This document shows, one piece after another, positions 16,664-25,795 of a stretch of DNA of 64,000 bases. Every line of letters starts with the position of its first letter. Positions within the stretch are counted from its first letter, which is position 1. The DNA lies in contig NZ_BAZR01000001.1 in the NCBI RefSeq assembly GCF_001315105.1, positions 620,001-684,000 of the forward strand. Reading direction: 5' to 3'. A program made the position numbers and the translations under genes. Under the pieces are notes generated by a model. It worked only from the letters and a program-made list of their open reading frames with translations, searched no databases and had not been told where the DNA came from. Origin of the DNA: Paenibacillus sp. JCM 10914. GTDB lineage: Bacteria > Bacillota > Bacilli > Paenibacillales > Paenibacillaceae.

Positions 16664-17758
16664 ATGAGAACACTTCAGGTGGAACTTGGAGAACGGTCAT
16701 ACCCGATCTATATTGGCGCAGGCATTCTGGATTCCATTGGAGAATTATGTGCCAAGCACGGTATATCGAAGAAAAGCCCGCATTTGATCGTAACCGATGA
16801 TAAGGTCGGGCCGCATTATCTGGATAGCGTTGTATCGAGGTTGAAGTCCGAAGGTTATCATGTGCTGACGCACGTTGTCCCGTCTGGCGAGTCCTCAAAG
16901 TCGCTTGATGTGTACGAACAGGTGATGACGACTGCAATTCAGGCCAAATTGGATCGCAGTTCTGCCGTGTTCGCGCTAGGCGGAGGCGTTGTAGGTGACC
17001 TGGCCGGTTTTGTGGCTGCTACATATATGCGCGGCATCACCTTTGTTCAAATTCCAACGACGATCTTGGCTCACGATAGTAGCGTTGGTGGCAAAGTCGC
17101 CGTCAATCATCCTCTAGCCAAGAATATGATCGGTGCATTTCATCAGCCCGTTATGGTGCTGTATGATGTCGATACGTTAAAGTCACTTCCTGCCCGCGAA
17201 GTCTCTTCTGGGCTGGCTGAGATGGTAAAGCATGGTTTAATCCTGGATAAGGATTTCGCTTACTGGTGCTGCGAGAATGGCCACAAGCTTTTGGCTTTGG
17301 ATGCCGAGACCTTGATTCATGGTTTAGAGCGTGGTTGTGCTATTAAGGCAGATGTCGTCTCCAAGGATGAGCGGGAAGGTGGCCTGCGTGCCATTCTGAA
17401 TCTTGGTCATACGATTGGTCATGCGATCGAGGCGGTTGGAGGATACGGTCGTTTCCTGCATGGGGAAGCGATTGCGATCGGTATGGCCGGCTCGGCGATG
17501 CTCGCCGAACGTCTTGGCAGGGACGAGAGTCTGTACGGTGAGACGATTCGCATGCTGAAAGCTGTGAACCTGCCGGTACAGCTGCCACAAGATGTATCGA
17601 TTGATCAGATTATGGATGCGATGCAGCATGACAAGAAATTTACGGAAGGTCAGATGGTATTCATCGTACCGGAAGCCATCGGTTCGGTCAGCATTGTTAA
17701 GGATGTACCGGTAGAAGCTGTGCGATCCGTGGTCGAGCAGTTGAAAGGAGAGGGATAG
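16664..17758 (+). CDS. aroB: 3-dehydroquinate synthase
   Basis: Cyclises DAHP to 3-dehydroquinate, the second shikimate step, using NAD and a divalent metal. The glycine-rich FALGGGVVGDLAGFVAATYM loop, PTTILAHDSSVGGKVAVN and the metal ligands in LNLGHTIGHAIE and FLHGEAIAIGM are all present. 364 residues. Only two bases separate it from aroC, and aroH follows after 3 nt, so all three belong to one transcript. Confidence 0.98.
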   Translation: MRTLQVELGERSYPIYIGAGILDSIGELCAKHGISKKSPHLIVTDDKVGPHYLDSVVSRLKSEGYHVLTHVVPSGESSKSLDVYEQVMTTAIQAKLDRSSAVFALGGGVVGDLAGFVAATYMRGITFVQIPTTILAHDSSVGGKVAVNHPLAKNMIGAFHQPVMVLYDVDTLKSLPAREVSSGLAEMVKHGLILDKDFAYWCCENGHKLLALDAETLIHGLERGCAIKADVVSKDEREGGLRAILNLGHTIGHAIEAVGGYGRFLHGEAIAIGMAGSAMLAERLGRDESLYGETIRMLKAVNLPVQLPQDVSIDQIMDAMQHDKKFTEGQMVFIVPEAIGSVSIVKDVPVEAVRSVVEQLKGEG

Positions 17759-17761
17759 TTC

Positions 17762-18138
17762 ATGATGAATCGCGGCATCCGTGGGGCAACAACCGTCACC
17801 CAAAACGACGAACAGGAGATTTTGCAGGAGACGCTTCGGCTGATGGAAGAGATGATCAGACGCAATGAACTGCAGCCCGAGTATATAAGTAACATCTGGA
17901 TTACGATGACCCAGGATCTGAATGCAGCTTTTCCTGCTAAAGTCATTCGCCAATTGGCAGGTTGGGATTTGGTCCCGCTGATGTGTTCAGTCGAGATTCC
18001 AGTAGAAGGCAGCTTGCAAGATGCATTCGATTCATGGTTCAGGTGAACACAGACAAGAGCCAGAGCGAGATCAAGCACGTATACCTGAATGAAGCCAAGA
18101 AACTTCGTCCGGATTTGTCTGGATCGAACGCCGGGTAG
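17762..18138 (+). pseudogene. aroH: Chorismate mutase AroH, interrupted by a one-base frameshift
   Basis: Monofunctional chorismate mutase (chorismate to prephenate). The first 84 codons match AroH: RGIRGATTV with the catalytic Arg, [20 protein letters not shown] and PLMCSVEI with the active-site Cys and Glu. Near 18015 the frame breaks: it runs to a stop at 18046, while the correct continuation ([11 protein letters not shown], then [17 protein letters not shown]) lies in another frame and ends at 18138. Restoring one base, most simply a second C in TTGC-AAGA, rejoins them. As written the product loses the conserved Arg and Tyr of the C-terminal half. It may be a sequence error. Confidence 0.85.
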
Positions 18139-18168
18139 GTTTTTGGTTGCCGGAGCTAAAATTCGGGG

Positions 18169-18198
18169 TTGCAGAGTGCAGGGGAAATCCTGTATAGT
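18169..18198 (+). promoter_or_regulatory. Candidate trp operon promoter
   Basis: TTGCAG and TATAGT with an 18-nt spacer lie just upstream of the NAG-repeat tract, giving a predicted start near 18205. The -35 is poor, so transcription from the upstream aro promoter may also feed the leader. Confidence 0.45.
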
Positions 18199-18208
18199 GA
18201 TATCAGAA

Positions 18209-18484
18209 TAGCAGAGTAGAGTTAGGTTTTTTAGATGAGTTGAGTTGAGAAGAGCTGAGGCAAGTTAGGCATGACAGAATTGGAATGGAAATTGTATTTC
18301 CTATGTGCAGCATATATCAGGTCGGTATCTCGATTGTTTTCGTGCAAGGCACGTTACGATTAGACGAACCAAGACATCTGATGCAAGTGCACATGTTAGG
18401 ATATATCTCTTTTCTTATCCATGCTCTTTTTTCATATCTCTTGTTTAGAAACGTCAACCTCTACTTCGGTAGAGGTTTTTTTGT
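18209..18484 (+). promoter_or_regulatory. trp leader: TRAP-binding NAG-repeat tract and attenuator terminator
   Basis: Triplets UAG209, GAG214, GAG219, UAG223, UAG232, GAG237, GAG242, GAG247, GAG252, GAG257, AAG262 and UAG266 (last three digits of position) form a TRAP site, most at exact 5-nt spacing. An intrinsic terminator lies at 18456-18484 (AACCTCTAC, loop TTCG, GTAGAGGTT, T-run). GTAGAG inside the tract (18216-18221) is complementary to CTCTAC in the 5' arm of the terminator (18459-18464), so an antiterminator can form that bound TRAP would block. This is TRAP attenuation of trpEDCFBA by tryptophan. About 190 nt separate the tract from the terminator, more than in B. subtilis. Confidence 0.85.
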
Positions 18485-18515
18485 ATTTACCTACACGAAT
18501 GAAGGAGGGATTCAT

Positions 18516-20069
18516 ATGGCACATCCGTCGAAGGAGCAAGTGGTAGCAATGGCAAGCGAATATAATCTGATTCCGGTTGCTATCCGATTGTTAGCCGACA
18601 TGGAGACCCCGATCCGCATTTTCCAACGATATGCACAGCGGACACGGGCATTTTTACTTGAGAGCGTTGAGGGCGGGGTCCAGTGGGCAAGATACTCCTT
18701 TATCGGAACCGATCCCTTCTTAATGATTAAAGGTAAACGAGGCATGATTGAAGTTGAGCGCAACGGTGAGCGTTCCGTATTGAAAGGTAAGCCTGTGGAA
18801 GAATTAAAGGCGCTGCTACGGACGTATCGCAGCCCACAGCTCAAGGAAATGCCGCCTTTCACGGGTGGAGCAATCGGCTTCTTCGGATACGACCTGCTGC
18901 AATATTACGAGAATTTGCCGGCACACGCGCTGGATGATCTCGAGATGGACGACATCCGCTTCATGTTCTGTGATCAGATCATCGTGTTTGATCATGTGAA
19001 GCAACAGATCATGTTGATTGGCAATGTCCATGTTAAACCGGGTGATTCCGATGATGATGTTCGTGCCAGCTACGCTCACGTGCTCCGTAAGCTGGAAGCA
19101 GCCGCACAGCAACTCCAGGAGCAAGGGCCGCAGGAGAACGTCAATTCCAGAGGGATACCTGCTAATGTGGACATGGGTGACATTAAATCCAATATGACCA
19201 AAGAGAAGTACATGAAGAATGTCGAGCAGGCGAAAGAGTATATCCGTGCCGGCGATATTTTCCAGGTCGTACTGTCCCAGCGGTTTCATATCGATACGGA
19301 AGTTTCGCCATTGCAGGTATATCGAGTCCTTCGGACATTAAACCCTTCGCCATACATGTACTATCTCAAGATGGATGACGACATCATCGTCGGGACGTCT
19401 CCGGAAGCATTGGTAAAGGTTGACGGAAGACGCGTCTCAACCAGGCCGATTGCAGGCACAAGACCAAGAGGTGCTGATGAGGCCGAAGACACACGTCTCG
19501 CCGAAGATCTTCTCCAGGATGAGAAAGAGCGTGCCGAGCACTTGATGCTCGTCGATCTGGGGCGTAATGATCTGGGACGTGTGTCGGAATTCGGCACGGT
19601 AAAATGCGAGTCGTTTATGGAGATCGAGAAATATTCGCACGTTATGCACATGGTATCCGGAGTAACCGGCCAGTTGGATGAACACAAGGATTTCTTCGAT
19701 GCTTTTCTATCGTGTCTCCCGGCGGGTACCGTGTCGGGGGCTCCTAAACTGAGAGCGATGGAGATCATCGCGGAATTAGAGAGAGAAGCCAGAGGGGCGT
19801 ACGCAGGAGCAATTGGATACCTCGGATTTGGCGGGAATATGGATTCCTGCATTACGATTCGGACGATTATTTTTCGGCAGGGTAAAGCGTATGTGCAAGC
19901 AGGGGCGGGAATCGTGTGGGATTCCGTACCCGAGAAGGAATATGAAGAGACTGTCAACAAAGCGATGGGCATGCTCAAATCGATTCGGGTGGCAGAGGCA
20001 ATGTTCCTGCCTGACAATGACATGAACGATATGATCAATCAGGACTATCTTTACCAATACACGCCTTAA
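18516..20069 (+). CDS. trpE: Anthranilate synthase component I
   Basis: Chorismate plus ammonia to anthranilate, with the glutaminase subunit supplied elsewhere (no trpG in this window, as in B. subtilis where PabA serves). 517 residues. The feedback Trp-binding LLES element is in RAFLLESVEGG; the catalytic domain contains FQVVLSQRF, TRPIAGTRPRG, LMLVDLGRNDLGRV and the late CITIRTI segment. The ATG at 18516 follows GAAGGAGGG; an open frame continuing upstream to 18285 merely crosses the attenuator. Confidence 0.97.
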   Translation: MAHPSKEQVVAMASEYNLIPVAIRLLADMETPIRIFQRYAQRTRAFLLESVEGGVQWARYSFIGTDPFLMIKGKRGMIEVERNGERSVLKGKPVEELKALLRTYRSPQLKEMPPFTGGAIGFFGYDLLQYYENLPAHALDDLEMDDIRFMFCDQIIVFDHVKQQIMLIGNVHVKPGDSDDDVRASYAHVLRKLEAAAQQLQEQGPQENVNSRGIPANVDMGDIKSNMTKEKYMKNVEQAKEYIRAGDIFQVVLSQRFHIDTEVSPLQVYRVLRTLNPSPYMYYLKMDDDIIVGTSPEALVKVDGRRVSTRPIAGTRPRGADEAEDTRLAEDLLQDEKERAEHLMLVDLGRNDLGRVSEFGTVKCESFMEIEKYSHVMHMVSGVTGQLDEHKDFFDAFLSCLPAGTVSGAPKLRAMEIIAELEREARGAYAGAIGYLGFGGNMDSCITIRTIIFRQGKAYVQAGAGIVWDSVPEKEYEETVNKAMGMLKSIRVAEAMFLPDNDMNDMINQDYLYQYTP

Positions 20070-20090
20070 GCCAAAGAGGAGGAGAATAGC

Positions 20091-21131
20091 ATGAATACAT
20101 TGGAGCCAGTGCAAGCCAGCATCTCGAAATTAATCACAGGTCTGGATTTGAATCGCGAAGAAGCGCGAGAAGTCATGCAGGCGATCATGGATGGTCGGGC
20201 AACCCATTCGCAGATCGGCGCTCTGCTGACCGCATTGAGAATCAAGGGAGAGACAGTAGAAGAAATCACGGGTTTCGCTGAAGCAATGAGAGGTGCAGGT
20301 GGGCGCGTCGTAACGGAACGCAACCGGCTGCTCGATACGTGTGGCACGGGCGGATCGGGAATTCACAAATTTAACATCTCGACCGTATCGGCCATCATCT
20401 CCTCCTCGGTATCGGTCAGGGTAGCGAAGCACGGCAATCGGTCGGCATCGGGCCGGGCCGGAAGTGCGGACGTGCTGGAGGCACTAGGCGTGAATATTCA
20501 CCTAACGGCAGAGCAGGCGACGGCTTGTCTTGAGGATATCGGTATCTGCTTCCTGTTCGCACAGATCTATCATCCGTCGATGAAGCATGCGGCTGTCCCA
20601 AGGAAGGAACTCGGGATCAGAACCGTATTCAATATGCTCGGGCCGTTGACGAATCCGGCAGGAGCGGATCGTCAGATGCTGGGTATATATGATATCGAGA
20701 AGACGGAGACGATTGCCCTGGTGCTGAAGGAGCTTGGGCTGAAGCGAGCGATGGTGGTCACGAGCCACGATGGGCTCGATGAGATCAGCGTCTCAGCCCC
20801 GACACGTGTGTCAGAACTGCGAGGCGGCACCGTCCGTACGTATGATATCCATCCTCAAGATTTGGGTCTGTCACTTCATCCGATGACTGCGATTCTTGGA
20901 GGAGATGCGCAGGAGAATGCCGCGATCATCGGTTCGGTGCTTGCGGGTGAACGAAGCGCATACCGTGATATCGTTCTTGCCAATGCGGGTGCCTGCATCT
21001 ACGTATCCGGTCTTGCCGATAGCCTTGCTGAGGGAGTAGGCCGCGCAGGGGAAGCCATAGATTCAGGAATCGCGAAGTCTAAGCTCGAACAGTTGATCGC
21101 GAGAACGGGGGAAATGAGTTATGTATCTTGA
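20091..21131 (+). CDS. trpD: Anthranilate phosphoribosyltransferase
   Basis: Adds the phosphoribosyl group of PRPP to anthranilate. 346 residues with LDTCGTGGSGIHKFNIST (PRPP-binding), VAKHGNRSASGRAGSADVLE and the late GLDEISVSAPT. Strong AGGAGGAG before the ATG. Its last 11 nt overlap trpC, so the order trpE-trpD-trpC is tightly coupled. Confidence 0.98.
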   Translation: MNTLEPVQASISKLITGLDLNREEAREVMQAIMDGRATHSQIGALLTALRIKGETVEEITGFAEAMRGAGGRVVTERNRLLDTCGTGGSGIHKFNISTVSAIISSSVSVRVAKHGNRSASGRAGSADVLEALGVNIHLTAEQATACLEDIGICFLFAQIYHPSMKHAAVPRKELGIRTVFNMLGPLTNPAGADRQMLGIYDIEKTETIALVLKELGLKRAMVVTSHDGLDEISVSAPTRVSELRGGTVRTYDIHPQDLGLSLHPMTAILGGDAQENAAIIGSVLAGERSAYRDIVLANAGACIYVSGLADSLAEGVGRAGEAIDSGIAKSKLEQLIARTGEMSYVS

Positions 21132-21930
21132 TCGTATCGTTGAAACCAAACATCAAGAAGTTGCGAAGCTGCGAGAAACATTCCGCATATCCGATGCGGA
21201 ACAACGGATCGCCGATCTGCCGCCGACGCGGGGATTTGAACGTGCGTTGTCTGCAAGTCGCAAGCGCAGCATGGGATTGATTGCTGAAGTAAAGAAGGCT
21301 TCTCCTTCGAAAGGGTTGATCCGTCCGGACTTCGATCCCGTAATGATTGCACGATCCTATGAAGCGGCTGATGCCGACTGCTTATCGGTGCTGACAGATC
21401 AAACGTATTTTCAAGGAAGCGGACAATATCTACAGGACATCCGCAAAGCGGTTCAGCTTCCACTGCTTCGCAAGGATTTCATTATTGATGAAGCTCAGAT
21501 TTATGAAGCTCGCTTACTTGGGGCTGATGCGATTCTGCTCATTGCCAGCATCCTTGACAAACAACGGATCGCGGAGTTTATCGCTATCGCATCGGCCATT
21601 GGTCTGGATTGCTTGATTGAGGTGCATGACGGTAAGGAGCTGGAGAGCGTTTTGGAGCTTGAGCATGCGGCATTGATCGGAATCAACAACCGCAATCTAC
21701 GGACGTTCGAGACTTCGCTGGAGACAACGGCAGAGCTCGCAGCACGTGTTCCGAAAGGCGTTACGTTGATCAGCGAGAGTGGAATAGCGAGTCCTGCGGA
21801 CATTTCGTACCTGCATTATGTTGGAGCCCATGGGGTTCTGGTGGGTGAGCATTTTATGCGTCAGGACGACGTGTTCCGCGCTGTTAACGATCTGATGGGG
21901 CCCATGACCGTCGCAGCAGATTTGGATTAA
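21121..21930 (+). CDS. trpC: Indole-3-glycerol phosphate synthase
   Basis: Ring closure and decarboxylation of CdRP to indole-3-glycerol phosphate in a TIM barrel. 269 residues with the family motifs IAEVKKASPSKGLIRPDFDP, LLRKDFIIDEAQIYEA, IGINNRNLRTF and LISESGIASPADISYL. The ATG at 21121 lies within the end of trpD. trpF follows 13 nt after the stop as a separate gene rather than a fusion. Confidence 0.98.
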   Translation: MYLDRIVETKHQEVAKLRETFRISDAEQRIADLPPTRGFERALSASRKRSMGLIAEVKKASPSKGLIRPDFDPVMIARSYEAADADCLSVLTDQTYFQGSGQYLQDIRKAVQLPLLRKDFIIDEAQIYEARLLGADAILLIASILDKQRIAEFIAIASAIGLDCLIEVHDGKELESVLELEHAALIGINNRNLRTFETSLETTAELAARVPKGVTLISESGIASPADISYLHYVGAHGVLVGEHFMRQDDVFRAVNDLMGPMTVAADLD

Positions 21931-21943
21931 GGGAGAGAAGAAT

Positions 21944-22618
21944 ATGCCAGCTACGGCTCTAAAAATATGTGGACTTCAAAGCGTTGAAGTGCTAAAATCG
22001 ATGGTAAACTTACCTGTGGATTATATCGGATTTGTATTCGCCAAGAGCCGCCGTCAGGTTACGCCGCAACAGGCTGCGTTGCTGATTGGCGTATTGCAGG
22101 AATGGGATCAAGACAAGATTCCTGCTAGTGCCGGTGTCTTGGTTAACCCTGACATGAATGAACTGGAGGAACTCCTCAATGTCGCTGCGCTGGATGTCAT
22201 TCAGCTGCACGGTCAGGAATCGCCACAATTTTGCCGGGAAGTGAAGGAGCGCTTCCCGGTTTCTGTATTTAAAGTGGTATCGATCGAGGGAAGTCGCAGC
22301 GAAACGGATCGTATATCCGAATTGGACGCGTATGCAGGGGCTATCGACGGGCTCCTGCTGGATACTTACGACCCGGTATATGGCGGCGGTTCAGGCAAGA
22401 CGTTTGCCTGGGATTTGATCCCTGCCTATCAGCGGTGGGCATCGCGGCATCGCCTTCCGTTATTTGTCGCCGGTGGTCTGGATGCTGATAATGTAGCGCA
22501 ATTAATCGACCAGTACGCACCTGACGGCGTGGATGTATCGAGCGGCGTGGAGAGCGAGCCTGGCGTGAAGGATATTGATAAAGTGAATGCATTCGTAGAA
22601 AGGGTGAAAGAGAAATGA
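21944..22618 (+). CDS. trpF: Phosphoribosylanthranilate isomerase
   Basis: Amadori rearrangement of phosphoribosylanthranilate to CdRP. The 224-residue TIM barrel has [14 protein letters not shown] (catalytic Cys), [29 protein letters not shown], the catalytic Asp in LLDTYDP and the phosphate-binding [11 protein letters not shown] and VDVSSGVES. trpB begins on its stop codon (ATGA overlap). Confidence 0.97.
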   Translation: MPATALKICGLQSVEVLKSMVNLPVDYIGFVFAKSRRQVTPQQAALLIGVLQEWDQDKIPASAGVLVNPDMNELEELLNVAALDVIQLHGQESPQFCREVKERFPVSVFKVVSIEGSRSETDRISELDAYAGAIDGLLLDTYDPVYGGGSGKTFAWDLIPAYQRWASRHRLPLFVAGGLDADNVAQLIDQYAPDGVDVSSGVESEPGVKDIDKVNAFVERVKEK

Positions 22619-23811
22619 CGCAACTACCAGATCAGAACGGACGTTTCGGAGCGTTTGGCGGACGGTTCGTCCCGGAAACGCTCATGAATGCATTAATCGA
22701 ACTTGAACAAGAATACAACCGTTTCTCTGCCGATCCGGAATTTCAAGAGGAGATTGCTTACTTATTGAAGCAGTATTCTGGCCGGGAGACGCCACTATAC
22801 TATGCGGAGCGCTTAAGTCAACATCTCGGTAAGGCGAGGATCTATCTTAAGCGAGAAGACTTGAATCATACCGGAGCACATAAGATCAACAATGCGATCG
22901 CGCAAGGGGTTCTGGCGAAGCGAATGGGTAAAGGCAAAGTCATTGCCGAGACAGGCGCCGGTCAGCACGGGGTTGCAACGGCTACGGTAGCGGCCTTGCT
23001 TGGTCTTGAATGCAAGGTGTTTATGGGAGAGGAAGATACGAAGCGCCAGCAACTGAATGTCTTTCGGATGAAGATGCTCGGCGCCGAGGTGGTCCCGGTA
23101 ACTTCTGGCAGCCGGACACTGAAGGATGCAGGCAACGAAGCGCTTCGTTACTGGGTGAGCCATGTGGAGGATACGTTCTATGTGCTTGGATCAGCGGTTG
23201 GACCGCATCCGTATCCGATGATGGTTCGTAATTTCCAGCGGATTATAGGCGATGAGACACGTAAGCAAATATTGGAGACCGAAGGCAAGCTCCCTGATGT
23301 GATTTTGGCTCCGATTGGCGGGGGCAGTAACGCGATCGGGATGTTCTACCCGTTTCTTGAGGATCAGGAAGTACGTCTAATCGGCGTTGAAGCGGCCGGT
23401 AAAGGGGTGGAGACCGAGTTCCATGCAGCTACGATGTCGAAAGGAACGCATGGTGTATTCCAAGGTTCAATGAGTTATTTGTTGCAGGATGAGTATGGGC
23501 AGGTACAAGAAGCTCATTCGATCTCTGCAGGGCTGGATTATCCAGGGGTGGGACCGGAGCATTCTTATCTAAAGGATATCGAACGAGTGGAGTATGTTCC
23601 AATCACGGATCAGGAAGCACTCGATGCCTTGCAGTTATTATGCCGGACGGAAGGCATCATTCCAGCCTTGGAATCTGCGCATGCTGTAGCCCATGCCGTG
23701 AAGATGGCATCGACTTGGACGGAAAATGATATCGTGGTCATTAATCTGTCCGGCCGGGGGGATAAGGACGTCGAGTCCATCATGGCATACACGGGAGGGA
23801 ATGTGCAGTGA
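22615..23811 (+). CDS. trpB: Tryptophan synthase beta chain
   Basis: PLP enzyme condensing indole with serine. 398 residues. The PLP lysine lies in [39 protein letters not shown] and the PLP-phosphate loop [10 protein letters not shown] are all present, so the enzyme should be functional. It overlaps trpF at its start and trpA at its end, which fits the need for equal amounts of alpha and beta subunits. Confidence 0.98.
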   Translation: MTQLPDQNGRFGAFGGRFVPETLMNALIELEQEYNRFSADPEFQEEIAYLLKQYSGRETPLYYAERLSQHLGKARIYLKREDLNHTGAHKINNAIAQGVLAKRMGKGKVIAETGAGQHGVATATVAALLGLECKVFMGEEDTKRQQLNVFRMKMLGAEVVPVTSGSRTLKDAGNEALRYWVSHVEDTFYVLGSAVGPHPYPMMVRNFQRIIGDETRKQILETEGKLPDVILAPIGGGSNAIGMFYPFLEDQEVRLIGVEAAGKGVETEFHAATMSKGTHGVFQGSMSYLLQDEYGQVQEAHSISAGLDYPGVGPEHSYLKDIERVEYVPITDQEALDALQLLCRTEGIIPALESAHAVAHAVKMASTWTENDIVVINLSGRGDKDVESIMAYTGGNVQ

Positions 23812-24614
23812 ACCGCATCGACCAGACTTTTCAATCTTTGAAGCAAGACCATAAAACCGCCCTTATTCCATATCTAACCGTAGGCGATCCCGATGCCCGA
23901 ACGACGCTGGATATCATTCATGAATTGGAAGTGGCTGGGGCCGACATTATCGAACTCGGTGTTCCGTATTCCGACCCGCTTGCCGATGGACCTGTTATCC
24001 AGCGTGCCTCTGAACGTGCACTTAAGGGCAAGGTGACCATTCGAACGTGTATGGAAATCGCTCAACAAGCCAGAGCACGGGGCAGCAAGCTACCGTTTAT
24101 TTTGTTCACGTATTACAATCCGGTGCTGCAGACGGGACTTGATACCTTCTTCGAGGAAGTGGTGAAGAACGATATCAGTGGTCTCATCATTCCAGATCTG
24201 CCGGTTGAAGAATCGGAGGAGGTACGCAGACGTGCATTGGCAGCAGATGTTCATCTTATTCCATTAGTAGCTCCGACCTCACATGAACGGATCGCAAGTA
24301 TCGCATCGGAAGCTACAGGGTTTGTCTATTGCGTATCCTCGCTTGGTGTAACCGGAGAGCGGACCGATTTTTATGCTGGGGTGGATTCGTTCTTAGAAAC
24401 GGTCAGGCGCTACAGTAATGTGCCGATTGCCATCGGCTTTGGGATATCTTCAGGCGAACAAGTCGCCAGATTCTCCAAGATCTGTGACGGAGTGGTCGTC
24501 GGGAGTGCAATCGTCCGGCAGATTGAATCGCAGATACCGCTGCTTGAGCAAGAAGAGACGCGTCAGCAAGGACTTTTGCAAATCAGAGAGTTTGTGGCAC
24601 AATTAAAAGGATAG
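23808..24614 (+). CDS. trpA: Tryptophan synthase alpha chain
   Basis: Cleaves indole-3-glycerol phosphate to indole and glyceraldehyde-3-phosphate and channels indole to TrpB. 268 residues with the catalytic Glu in [26 protein letters not shown] and [10 protein letters not shown]. The GTG start overlaps the trpB stop (GTGA). This is the last trp gene; hisC follows after 35 nt. Confidence 0.98.
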   Translation: MNRIDQTFQSLKQDHKTALIPYLTVGDPDARTTLDIIHELEVAGADIIELGVPYSDPLADGPVIQRASERALKGKVTIRTCMEIAQQARARGSKLPFILFTYYNPVLQTGLDTFFEEVVKNDISGLIIPDLPVEESEEVRRRALAADVHLIPLVAPTSHERIASIASEATGFVYCVSSLGVTGERTDFYAGVDSFLETVRRYSNVPIAIGFGISSGEQVARFSKICDGVVVGSAIVRQIESQIPLLEQEETRQQGLLQIREFVAQLKG

Positions 24615-24649
24615 GTATGAGCAAGTCATGAAAGGAGAAGCGAATCATT

Positions 24650-25747
24650 ATGAAACCGAAAACGCAAATCGTTAATCTTCCTGTGTACCAACCTGGGAAG
24701 CCGATAGAAGAAGTGAAGAAGGAACTGGGACTCGAGCAAGTCATCAAGCTTGCTTCTAACGAGAATCCGTACGGAAGTTCACCGCGAGCCTTAGAAGCTA
24801 TAACAGCGGAACTTGGATCCGTAAGTATGTACCCCGATGGAAGTGCTGTCGACCTAACGGTTCAGTTAGCCGGCATGCTCGGGATTGAGCGCAATCAAGT
24901 GATATTCGGATGTGGTTCAGACGAGATCATCGCTTTGATTATTCGGGCTTACCTCCAACCCGGCGATGAGACAATCATGGCAGATCAGACATTCTCGGTC
25001 TACAAGACGAATGCTGATATTGAAGGAGCGATCAGCATCGAGGTGCCGTTAGTCAACGGTACGCACGATCTTCCTGCAATGGCTGATGCTATTACAGATA
25101 AGACGAAAATCGTATGGGTATGTAATCCAAACAATCCTACAGGCACACTCGTGTCTGAACAGGAACTTGTATCCTTCATGAATTCGGTGCCAGCCCATGT
25201 AATGGTTGTGTTGGATGAAGCTTATTATGAATATGTAACGGATGCTTCTTACCCTAACAGCATCTCGATGCTGAAGACATATCCGAACCTTGTCGTATTG
25301 CGAACCTTCTCCAAAATCTATGGTTTAGCAGCCCTTCGAATCGGCTATGGTATTGCCCAGGCTGATGTCATCTCATTAATTAACCGGGTGCGCGAACCAT
25401 TTAATACCGGTCGACTGGCACAGGTTGCGGCAAAGGCAGCGCTTGGAGATCAGGAATTTGTAGCCAAATGTCGTCAATTGAATGCTGAAGGCATTCAGTA
25501 TCTGCAGACCGAATTTGATCGTCTTGGCCTATCATACTTTCCGGCGCATGGTAATTTCATCATGGTTGACGTTAATAGACCGGGCAAAGAGGTATTCCAA
25601 TCGCTGTTGCTTCAAGGGGTCATTGTCCGTCCGGGTTTCAATCTCTATCCGAATTATATTCGAGTTACGGTCGGATCTGTGGATCAGAACAAGTTCTTTA
25701 TCGCATCATTGGAGCAGGCGCTCCGTGAGGTCAGTACACCAGTATAG
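24650..25747 (+). CDS. hisC: Histidinol-phosphate / aromatic aminotransferase
   Basis: PLP-dependent class I/II aminotransferase of 365 residues. The PLP lysine lies in RTFSKIYGLAALRIGYG; ASNENPYGSSP at the N-terminus and VCNPNNPTGT are family hallmarks. In B. subtilis HisC in this exact position serves both histidine synthesis and the final transamination of phenylpyruvate and hydroxyphenylpyruvate, and the trp-hisC-tyrA placement argues for the same dual role here. The ATG follows AAAGGAGAAG. Confidence 0.95.
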   Translation: MKPKTQIVNLPVYQPGKPIEEVKKELGLEQVIKLASNENPYGSSPRALEAITAELGSVSMYPDGSAVDLTVQLAGMLGIERNQVIFGCGSDEIIALIIRAYLQPGDETIMADQTFSVYKTNADIEGAISIEVPLVNGTHDLPAMADAITDKTKIVWVCNPNNPTGTLVSEQELVSFMNSVPAHVMVVLDEAYYEYVTDASYPNSISMLKTYPNLVVLRTFSKIYGLAALRIGYGIAQADVISLINRVREPFNTGRLAQVAAKAALGDQEFVAKCRQLNAEGIQYLQTEFDRLGLSYFPAHGNFIMVDVNRPGKEVFQSLLLQGVIVRPGFNLYPNYIRVTVGSVDQNKFFIASLEQALREVSTPV

Positions 25748-25795
25748 AGCATCTAATATCATCACAAATCATCGCAGCTTGAAACGAGTGAGAAC

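Noticed and set aside
18010..18025. Programmed frameshift in aroH
   Set aside because: No slippery heptamer or stimulatory structure at the break, and similar single-base losses occur in unrelated genes nearby, so an indel is simpler.
18285..18515. N-terminal extension of TrpE through the leader
   Set aside because: It crosses the attenuator terminator and has no homology; the real start at 18516 has a strong ribosome-binding site.
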